DNA of 29,041 nt from Acanthaster planci (Eukaryota > Echinodermata > Asteroidea > Valvatida > Acanthasteridae). The notes beneath the pieces are model-generated. The model worked only from the letters and a program-made list of their open reading frames with translations, was not told the origin of the DNA and searched no databases. Below, piece by piece: positions 11,560 through 19,129 of this stretch (the stretch's first letter is position 1; every line of letters starts with the position of its first letter). The stretch lies in NCBI RefSeq assembly GCF_001949145.1, contig NW_019091363.1:1537812-1566852 (forward strand), given 5' to 3'. Position numbers and translations under genes: made by a program.

Positions 11560-11720
11560 TCAGTAGCTATTTCATTTCTCTTTCTTCCGAAACTAAAACT
11601 CAAAAAAGCCCCCCCCCCCCATTTGGTATTCCCAGCAGAAACCCTATCTAAGTTTACAAATTTGGGGGGCCCCAAAAGAAATGCCCCCTCCAAAAATTTT
11701 GTTCTTGATACGCCCTTGGA
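11560..11720. repeat. Intron-1 repeat block shared by B and C
   Basis: A C-run (11609-11621), a GGGGGGCCCC palindrome-like core and a following TTTTGTTCTTGAT stretch recur in paralogue C at about 20165-20330, in the same order and orientation. Because both copies have it at the same place, it predates the B/C duplication. It may be an old mobile-element fragment; I cannot name it. Confidence 0.6.
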
Positions 11721-11930
11721 TGCAGATGTACTACATTACATTCAATGTTGCTCTGATCGTGTATCATCACCATGTATAAATAACTGCAGCTAATCAACTG
11801 AAAATGGACAACTTTCGACTCGGTAAAATTCCTGTTCCTCGAGTTTGGAGATGGCACATACACCCCCTTGCAAAAACAAGTCACCCAGGTTTGTTATTTG
11901 CTCCTATACTCTCTACTTTCACATCCTGAG

Positions 11931-12030
11931 GTTCGAGTTCAAGCGCTACAATCCCTCATACCCCTGGGAGTATGCCTACAATCCATGCTACCCGTGGCCA
12001 GATGGCACACCAAACTGCAACAACGTTTTT
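11931..12030 (+). pseudogene. Paralogue B exon 2 (open)
   Basis: Acceptor CCTGAG, donor GTAAGC, 100 nt. Encodes FEFKRYNPSYPWEYAYNPC and a PWPDGTPNC segment, where the usual Ser after PW is Pro. All cysteines of this exon are kept. Confidence 0.85.
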
Positions 12031-12178
12031 GTAAGCAAGATTTCTGACTGCTGTTTCTGTTGACATGTTTACTACTCAAGTAAGCTCTTGAACTTTTTGT
12101 ACTTTCACTGTTATGACTCAGTTAATACAAAGTCATGTTGCACTGTATGACCTTTAACATTTTTGTGACTACATGCAG

Positions 12179-12291
12179 GTGTGCCAGAGGTCATACAACA
12201 AGCACGATGATACCTTTGACGTCGGAGATGTGACTGCCTCCTGGACAAATGATGCAACAAACTACTATGTTGAATATAAACATGACGAGAA
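12179..12291 (+). pseudogene. Paralogue B exon 3 (open, altered donor)
   Basis: Acceptor TGCAG, 113 nt, beginning VCQRS and nearly identical to exon 3 of C. It ends on AA, so the split codon would be Lys, not the Arg of paralogue A. The donor now reads GTACAT because TACATG (12293-12298) is present where C has GTAAAT directly. Confidence 0.85.
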
Positions 12292-12298
12292 GTACATG

Positions 12299-12651
12299 TA
12301 AATGTCAATTTTGTCACTTGTATACATTTGAAGCAAGATGGGACAGAACCCCCCTTTTGTGTTGGTCATTGTTTGACCAGAAGCTCAGGAATTTTTTCAG
12401 ACATCTAGAGGTAATATGTTGGGTCTAGAGTTTCTAAGGGTTTGGACATGGAGGGGGGTATTCTTGGCTGGGCTCCTGGGAATAATTTCATGGAGGTCAG
12501 TGCTGAAATTGGCAAGTTTTTTGTTATTATCATCCAAACTACTAAGAGAACAGGCAGTGGTCCTCCCTGCTGGGGGATGAACCGCTGGTTATTCTGATGA
12601 CAAAGGGAGATAAAGTTTTGTGGACATGCGTACAAGACGCTCTGGGCGTTA
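12299..12651. other. Remnant of intron 3 of paralogue B
   Basis: No exon. This stretch aligns with 20881-21187 and then 26395-26425 of paralogue C, which shows it is intron 3 up to the DIRS-like insertion point at GTTA (12648-12651). Confidence 0.7.
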
Positions 12652-12700
12652 TCTAATTAACGGCCTCAACGAGGAGAACCCCAGTGGAATAAATAGGCCG

Positions 12701-12999
12701 GGGTTGAGCGAGCCATGCCGCAACGCTACCCCGGACCTTTATCTACATAATCGGGTTGAGTAAGCTATGCCGCAACAATACCCTGATCACTGATGGCCAT
12801 TACCGGAATTGATCGGGCTGAGCGAGCGGTACTGTAACACTGCCCGTGATCACTGACGACTGCTCCTTACACCTACCGACCAGGCTGAGTGTGCTGGGCC
12901 ACAACACTACCGTGGGTCATCAACGCCCGCTCTACATACAGGTCGGGTTGAGCGAGCCATGCTCCAACACTACCCTTGATCATAGCATGGTGACCAGAG
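12701..12999. repeat. Degenerate ~61-bp tandem array at the 5' end of the DIRS-like element
   Basis: Five units begin at about 12701, 12753, 12814, 12882 and 12943, spaced 52, 61, 68 and 61 bp. Each carries a GGGTTGAGCGAGCCATG-like word followed by CAACACTACCC and usually TGATCACTGA. The units are diverged, so the array is old. Confidence 0.75.
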
Positions 13000-13000
13000 A

Positions 13001-13804
13001 ATGATGAGCGGTTCCTTCTCTGGGCATCGCTACCTACCGCATCCTCAGGCGACCCTATGGCCCAGCGGGGCTCGCGGGGCGACGGTCCGCCCTTTGCCCA
13101 GGGTCCCCTGTTGGGCGGTGCCCGCTCGGAAGCCGGGCCAGTCAACTCCCTCCAAGCAGGCAACGGGTTCCACAGTGGGTTCGCCACGCTCCACTGCTTC
13201 TGCCACGTGTGAGTCCTGCAATTCAGCACGGCACTCAGCCTCCCGTTGCATTGGACGATGCCTCCCCCTTTGGACTGCTTCCAAGGCTGCCGGGGCTTTC
13301 GTCCGCCATACCCCATCTGCAGCTCCTGTCTGCCGATGGACTCAGACCATGACGCCACTGATCCTGACTTGGGACAATGACCATTCGGGGGACCCCCGCC
13401 CGGCTGTACCTCCAATCGTCCCAGCTTCCTGCTCCCCTGCACCAGTGAAGGCTAGGGTGCGCAAGGCCAAGACATCTTTTCGGCTTGTTCTTCCTCGTCC
13501 AAGGCTAAGAGATCCAGATCCACCACCACGGATGACGACCCTCCACTCCGTCTCGGAGGCGTTCACCTCTCTCGCCCACAAGATACACTCCAAGTCTCAG
13601 CCAGCGGCGACGGCACCCGATCCGAATCCCCTCCCGGCCGCCCCTCCTATCTCACAAGGGACGTCCTTGGAGGTTGAAGTGGTCTCTGCTGTCCAGCCGG
13701 AACCGTTCCCCCCAGCGGGACCCAGCTCGGGATCATGTCTGGGATCGTGGCGGCTTTGTCCGTTGGCACTGCACTTGGGGCAAGTAAACGTACTCCCCCG
13801 TTAG
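13001..13804 (+). pseudogene. Possible ORF1 (gag-like) remnant of the DIRS-like element
   Basis: A 267-codon open frame, very rich in Pro, Ser, Ala and Arg, with a cluster of cysteines around residues 69-84 (CESCNSARHSASRC). Its place upstream of RNase H and recombinase remnants fits the gag-like first ORF of DIRS-type elements, but no domain is recognisable. Long open frames also exist on the opposite strand, as expected from GC-rich composition, so this could be a chance frame. Confidence 0.3.
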
Positions 13805-13985
13805 CCGGGTCTGGGCGTTCGACATTCACCCCCAGTTCCCGTGCTCTGAAGTCCAGTCTGGCGGTCTCCCTACTACCAGCCCCTACAGCGGAAGATATGT
13901 ACATGTATTCATCAGTATCAGTCTACACACCGGGACGGCCCCACGCCTCCCTGGCCAGCTACAACGACTGTCACCCTCCAAGCTG

Positions 13986-14460
13986 TTCATTTAGTGGGAA
14001 CCAGCAACACCATAGCAGACACGCTCGAGGCGCCGTCCGATCAATAGGGTGGATTCTTCTCCCAAACGTGGTCAGCCAGATTTTTGCGGAGATCGAGCGT
14101 CCCCATATCAACCTGTTCGCTTCCACCGACAGGACCCATCTCCCGAGGTTCTGCTCCAGGTTCCCTCACCCACGGGCATGAGCGACAGGTACTCTACAGT
14201 TCGACTGGCGGGCCTTCTGGCGTATGCGTTTCCGTCAGTATCCCGTATCCTGTCCAAGATGTCGGATGCCCCTTATCGCTCCGTGCTGGCCTCGCCAACT
14301 GTCGTTTCCAAGACTGGCAGGACTCCTGGCACGACAGCCGCTGGTCCTTCCAGTCAGGGAGGACATCCTTCACTAACCCCAGTCAGGGATCCTCCACCCA
14401 GTACCGGAGAGTCTTCACTTGACGTGCTGGACGTCGTCTAACAATCCTTCAGGGCATTGG
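13986..14460 (+). pseudogene. RNase H C-terminal region of the DIRS-like element, frameshifted
   Basis: One frame gives HLVGTSNTIADTL near 13988, the H....SN..AD.L signature near the end of retroelement RNase H domains. A second frame gives SQIFAEIERPHINLFAST near 14070, matching the linker that follows RNase H in DIRS-type elements. The signal then passes through further frames, showing at least two indels. The upstream RNase H and reverse-transcriptase parts are not seen. Confidence 0.6.
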
Positions 14461-14469
14461 GCCTTTTTA

Positions 14470-15028
14470 CAGACGCTGCATCTGTGGTATCCTAGGGTCG
14501 ACGACTGTCCACTCACAAAATTTACAGCAGCCGTCAACAACATTTTACGCCTTGTCTTATCCTGGGGCTTTGGAAGTGTCATACGCATTCTAGCTGGTCC
14601 CCCATTCAATCTGCTGTCCCATGCATATGACCTACAGACGCTGCGTCTATGGCATCCCGGGGTCGACGACTGTCCACTCACAAAATTTACAACAGCCGTC
14701 AACAACATTTTACTAGATGGTACGACGACCATGATGTTTCTCCGATTGAAGCTCCCGTGAGTTCCGTTGCAGACTTCCTTACGTATCTGTTTTACTCGAG
14801 CCTCCAGATTGCCACCATCCGGAACTACTGGTCGGCCTTGGCGGCTGTTCACTTATGCTTCAGTGATTGATCGACTGTCTTTGACAGCGCTGCCATCCAC
14901 CATCTCCTTCGAGGAATGTTTGTCAAGTGTCCCCAAGTCAATCGCCTTGTCTTATCCCGGGGCCTTGGAAGTGTCATACGCATTCTTGCTGGTCCCCCAT
15001 TCAATCTGCTGTTCCATGCATATGACCT
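14470..15028. repeat. Scrambled internal duplication A-B-A'-C-B'
   Basis: Segment A (14470-14548, 79 bp) recurs as A' (14635-14713), and segment B (14548-14633, 86 bp) recurs as B' (14943-15028), with only a few substitutions in each pair. A' and B' are separated by 230 bp that continue the recombinase reading, while A and B are directly fused. A-B therefore looks like an internally deleted extra copy of A'-C-B'. Confidence 0.9.
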
Positions 15029-15600
15029 CCATCTCAGCATCAACTGGCCTTCCTCCTTGTGGTCGTTACATCGAGACGAGGTAGCGAGTTTCATGCCCTA
15101 TCGTTTGCCGATGGTCACATTTACTGGGAGCCACGGGGTTCGCCTTATCCCAACCATCAGGTTTCTGATAAAAAAACAGATGCCTACCTTTCGACCTCCC
15201 AACATATTCGCTCCGTGCATAGCCCCACTTTCAGGAGACGACTCTGACAAGAGATTGTGTCCGGTCCGGACTCTCAAGTGGTATCCTGCCAGGATTGAGC
15301 ATTGGCGAGAATCTAATTCCCAGCTCTTTATCACCACGACGAAACCCTTTCATCTGGCGTCGAAGGACACTATTGCCCTATAGACGGTCTCCGCCATTAT
15401 CTTCGATAACGGACACTGGCCGGCACAAAATGATGAGACGACCCGATCTCACGTCAGGGCTGACGGCGTGCGAGCCGCCTCTGCATGCTGGTCGTACTTC
15501 AGAGGAGTTCCTTTAGCTGAAATCCACCAGGCGGCTTGCTGGAAATCTTCTTCCATCCTCACCAAGCGTTACCTGAAAGATGTTCTGCAGAGCAAAACAT
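14649..15600 (+). pseudogene. Tyrosine recombinase of the DIRS-like element, broken
   Basis: The N-terminal core-binding part is readable as PVSSVADFLTYLF and IATIRNYWSALAAVH (about 14755-14850). A catalytic-domain stretch RRGSEFHALSFADGH (about 15073-15117) gives the first catalytic arginine, and VRAASACWSYF...AACWKSS...RYLKDV (15468-15585) gives the second arginine, the usual Trp and the nucleophile Tyr (15570-15572). The residue three before the second arginine, normally His, is Asp (GAC at 15462-15464). Frames change at least three times and a stop follows KDTIAL near 15380, so it is dead. In DIRS elements this enzyme integrates circular intermediates. Confidence 0.7.
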
Positions 15601-15684
15601 TTTGCAATGAATTAATGCACATTACCTCCCAAACAAAGAGTAATAGTTTTAAATCAACTCTTTAAATAGCAAAGGTCAGATGTT

Positions 15685-16103
15685 ACAGGGACACAAAAAT
15701 GTCACACTTTTGGACCCCTACTTTCTGGAATTACCCGTGTCCAATTTTCACACTTAAAGAAGGGTAAGTAAGGAAGCTCAATGAAAAGTATCCTAAAATT
15801 AAGACTGCCCGCGTGTTCCTTTATGTGAATTATACACATCTTAATTGAATCTGTGAATACACAAACCCATAATAGGTTGTTGTACATGCACTAGGGACAC
15901 ACTAAGCACCAATGATATTCAAGTGAGCAACCAACTGTTCTCCCTGCCAACACATGAAGAGGTGTTTATGTTCAGAGGCCATGCAGCCCCACCTAAATGT
16001 TTAAAGCAATGTGAATAACTAGAAACTCGGCACGTTTGGTCTCAACACTATTCAAGTGTAGTGGAAATGAAATCCCTGTTTTATTTCTCTTCTCTTTTCG
16101 TAG
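15685..16103. other. Residual intron sequence of paralogue B between DIRS relic and exon 7
   Basis: The first 60-70 bases resemble 26432-26500 of paralogue C, so they continue intron 3. Exons 4, 5 and 6 should lie beyond but are absent in these 419 bases, so a deletion removed them. The end is a good pyrimidine tract leading to CGTAG. Confidence 0.55.
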
Positions 16104-16160
16104 GATGGTTTCCTATTTGTCTTCACTTGTGGCAAACGCTCTGGATACAGTGAAACATAA
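16104..16160 (+). pseudogene. Paralogue B exon 7 with early stop
   Basis: After acceptor CGTAG the frame reads DGFLFVFTCGKRSGYSET then TAA, strongly like DGCVFVFSCGKRSGYGAS of paralogue A. The palmitoylation-type Cys after DG is Phe here. The stop lies where A has Tyr (TAT to TAA). LINE sequence follows closely, and the +1 frame over the last bases reads LDTVKHKSF, similar to a LINE motif, so the exact join is uncertain. Confidence 0.7.
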
Positions 16161-16283
16161 GTCTTTTTTTGTCCAGGATCTAGTTGGACATGATCTTATT
16201 AGGAATTTCCCTCAATCCTCAAAAATCCCTCACAGTGCAGGAAACCAATGGCTTTTTCTCAGATGAATCTTTAAGTTTACATT

Positions 16284-17318
16284 TTGGGCGTAAGAGGTCT
16301 GGAGCTCGACTGGTTCCGGTCTTATCTCAATGGAAGGACACCAGTAACTAAACTTGGGAACACCTTGTCAAACAAATCTGTGATCAATGTTGGAGTGCCA
16401 CATGGAAGCATTTTGGGTCCACTATTATTTTCTGTATTCATTAATGATATTACACCTGTGATTGAGCATTCCAAAATTGTCCTTTAGGCTGACAACACAT
16501 CGATTTTTTATTCAAGTAAAGATATTCACCAAATTAACCAGTGCTTAAATGATGACCTGCAAAAAGTACCAATTGGCTTAATGACAACAGGTTAAAACTT
16601 AATACTACTCAGTGCAAAAACATCTTGATTGGCTAAGCCCAAAACATGCCAGGTGTGAACATCCATACTTTGATATTTTTTGAAGATGGCAATCGTTTGG
16701 AATAAATCACTACTTACAAAAATCTTGGAGTGTAAATTGACAGTAAAATGAAATCGACTGATCATATTGATCATGTGGAAACTTCTGTGTCTGAAAAAAA
16801 TGGTGTTTTAAACACACCTAAAAATGTCTTTCTTGTATTTACACTCAATCTCATCGTGAAAAGCCATATTTTTTCTCTGCTTGATTATCGTGATCTGGTT
16901 TGGAGTTACGCCTCAAAAACAACGATGCAAAGGCTTGATGGGCTGAACGAATTATTCTGAAGGTTCTATCTAGAACATCAGCGTCAGTAGTACGAAGCCA
17001 ATTGGGATGGAATACTCCAGGCAGGAAGAGATATCCATATAAATACTATGGTTTTTAAATGTTTAACGGGCAAGGCACTAAAATATCTCAGTAGTGTTTT
17101 TTATTCGAGTCAGTGATTGTCATTGTTACCAAACGAGAAAAAGCACGGTTGGTAACGTAGTTCTCCCGCATCCTAGATCAGAAATGGAAAAAGAACTTTT
17201 AATTCTCGAGTTGCTCAATCATGGAACAATTTACCTCCAACATATGAAATCCTCTTATTTAAGTCTGCATAGTTTTGTGAATCAATTTAAACAGATGAAT
17301 TTTGCTCAATATGTGTAA
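16284..17318 (+). mobile_element. 5'-truncated non-LTR retrotransposon (LINE) reverse-transcriptase fragment
   Basis: One frame gives LELDWFRSYLNGRTP and then GVPHGSILGPLLF at about 16389-16430, the reverse-transcriptase palm signature of Jockey/CR1/L2-type LINEs. FINDI follows, and then a stop next to where the catalytic ADD box reads ADN. Later frames show NLGV.IDSKMK, SLLDYRDLVWSYASKT near 16880-16920 and a C-terminal HSFVNQF near 17270, the usual order of the LINE thumb and tail. Multiple stops and shifts make it inactive. It lies between paralogues B and C. Superfamily choice is tentative. Confidence 0.75.
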
Positions 17319-18479
17319 TTAATGTGTGTGATTTTTAAAAAGTTGTGTTGACTCTTAATCGGTTTGTGTATTTTTATTTAACTTATGCTTTCATGTGTTT
17401 GTTTTTTGCACACAGACTGTGTACGATAAAATATGCGTGCCTTTTTGTAAAATGGCGATAGGGTTGGTTTGTTGGGTTTTTTGAGACCTGCATACATTTT
17501 CTTAAAACATTTTAATTAATATAATATTTCAAGTGTCTATGTTGATTCACACATGTACGTGCAATCGATGAAACTACTGTGTGCAAACTGGGCATTTTCG
17601 TGTATACCGGTGTATACTGATTTGGCGCTTGACTTAACTGTTGACAAACCTGGCAATCATGCAAGTCGCAGAATTCATTTCTATTACCTGACTTGACTCA
17701 ACTTTGCTCTGCCAGGATTTTCAGTAATTTGCATGTATAATAAAGTGCAGAAAAAGGGTTACCTAACCAATTAGATATATAGAGACGTCACCGATTATCG
17801 TAATTTAATTTGTCTGGAGTATATTTGGAACGAACAGAGCAGATAGATTTATGATTTTATGACGATTCAGTCTGCTTGTACGTGTTATCAATGAAATGTG
17901 ATTAAATTGTATTAAACTATGTACAATCCATACTTTGCAGTCCCGTTTAGTCTCCATTTATTACATACAACGTGCACATGTACTTTGTACTGATAATGAA
18001 AACGATGTATCAATACCTATTCATGTTAATTTTGACAAGTAATTGACCTACCAATGCTTTTATCCCAGGAACCAGTTTTTTTTTTATATTTCCCTTCCAC
18101 TTACATACTTATGTAAGGAGGTGGGCAAGTGGGGGCGGGGCAACTGGTCAGCAGCGTTGTGGGGGGAGGGGGGGAATTCCCAGGATACAGCAAGTAAGCC
18201 CGATCAGGCCAGGGGACAAATTTCACAACAGCTGGGGAGGGAAAACAAGCACGCAGGTCCTGGTGGAACAGCAAACACACGGAGGGCCACAAGTAATGGA
18301 GCTGGACAGCTTCTGTTCTGCTTTCCCTGTTTCTTTCATACTGCTTTCTGCACTGGCCAAGTGCCGGGCCATGTACATTACAGACCGGGACTAATAGATT
18401 AAAGGAGCTTACAAATCAGGCAAAACTTGCCCCCAAAACGTGCCAATGTTGATGACTATTGGATTTGTTGAAATCTGGC
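17319..18479. other. Intergenic stretch between the LINE fragment and paralogue C
   Basis: The first part may be LINE 3' UTR. No family exon or recognisable protein is present. A G-rich run at about 18127-18173 (several GGGG and longer tracts) could fold as a G-quadruplex. TATA and ACATGTAC words are scattered. Confidence 0.45.
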
Positions 18480-18917
18480 TTAAAGTGTGATTATTCAGGC
18501 CTAAGTAGATGTAAAACAGAGAAAAGGAAATTTTGGCCATTCACACATTATATTGGAAAGGAGGGGCTTATGACTGAGTATCAAGCTGATTTTATTGTTT
18601 AGAATGTTTGGTTCAGTTGATTATAAGGACGGCACTTCTGATTCTAGCATTGTCTGTGTGTCGTGTATGGTGGAACAGAACAAAATGAAACCAGCACTAG
18701 ACTGAACTTGTCAGCCGCGATAGTGTACAAATAACAGGCAGCTCGAGACCAAAGCCCACGTAGCGTGTAGACTGTTGGCATTATCTGTGTTGAACTGTGT
18801 ACTCGGAACATTAATTGCAGGCATGTGACAGTGAGGCAGCAGGGACACACCAGTCCAGTTCATTGTTCTGGGATACAAGTTTGTATACTTCTGTCTCTCT
18901 TGGGGAAACCTTATACC
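18480..18917 (+). promoter_or_regulatory. Upstream block of paralogue C shared with paralogue B
   Basis: Runs colinear with 9810-10349. Shared blocks include CATTCACACATTATAT, TATGGTGGAACAGAACAAAA, TTATCTGTGTTGAACTGTG and the sequence around GTGACAGTGAGG before the start. It should hold the promoter and 5' UTR. The TATATAAAAG of B is TATATTGGAAA here, so the two copies may differ in core promoter. Confidence 0.5.
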
Positions 18918-19129
18918 ATGCGATCTTTCACTGAAACCCCATGGCACTCTCAGAGCCACCTCCTCCTTGTCATTGCTTGCCTGTCTCTCCTAGGAAATGC
19001 CCTGGGTGCTCTCAGTTCATGTGAAAAAGTTGACGACTGTTCTTGCCGGATAAAGGGTAGCGGTGGTAAAAGCGACCAAGAAATTAATATAAGGTCTTTA
19101 GGCTACAGTGATAAAACAAAGGCTCCAAG
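18918..19129 (+). CDS. Paralogue C exon 1
   Basis: Signal peptide, SSCEKVDDCSC and a Gly/Lys-rich loop, ending AG|GTAAGA in phase 2. It is open, unlike the closely similar exon of paralogue B. Confidence 0.85.

Larger units (their letters stand above)
12652..15681 (+). mobile_element. DIRS-like tyrosine-recombinase retroelement relic
   Basis: A GC-richer block interrupts intron 3 of paralogue B. It holds degenerate tandem repeats, a proline-rich region, the end of an RNase H domain and a broken tyrosine recombinase, all on the + strand. The order RNase H then tyrosine recombinase is characteristic of the DIRS/PAT/Ngaro order. No reverse-transcriptase core is visible, so the central part is probably deleted. 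Boundaries come from comparison with paralogue C: joining sequence ending GTTA at 12651 to sequence after GTTA at 15685 restores a match to C around 26420-26452. GTTA occurs on both sides. Several frameshifts and stops make it inactive. Confidence 0.7.
10350..16160 (+). pseudogene. Paralogue B: M6PR-like pseudogene (exons 1, 2, 3 and 7 remain)
   Basis: Four pieces match paralogues A and C: 10350-10562, 11931-12030, 12179-12291 and 16104-16160. Against exon 1 of C there is one extra A at 10470, which shifts the frame to a stop at 10500-10502; the original frame also has a TAA at 10537-10539. Exon 2 is open and exactly 100 nt. Exon 3 is open, but its donor gained a TACATG hexamer. Exons 4, 5 and 6 are not found anywhere between exon 3 and exon 7, and a DIRS-like element occupies 12652-15681. 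Joining exon 3 (phase 2) to exon 7 (phase 0) would not keep frame. A functional product is very unlikely, though a transcript could survive because the upstream block is preserved. Confidence 0.85.

Noticed and set aside
12873-13442. 189-codon minus-strand open frame in the GC-rich block
   Set aside because: It mirrors the plus-strand DIRS-like element; downstream recombinase and RNase H signals are all on the + strand, and GC-rich sequence gives long chance frames.
12293-16103. Search for exons 4-6 of paralogue B
   Set aside because: No KCDA, ECxCPGTC or membrane-helix reading with splice sites was found by eye; the exons appear deleted.
16282-16320. FGRKRSGAR reading that resembles the GKRSG of exon 7
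   Set aside because: The overlapping frame is a clear LINE reverse-transcriptase stretch (LELDWFRSYL), there is no acceptor before it, and a better exon 7 lies at 16104.
18825-18917. Upstream in-frame ATG for paralogue C
   Set aside because: It would place 31 polar residues before the signal peptide, and both B and C conserve ACCATGCG at the downstream start.
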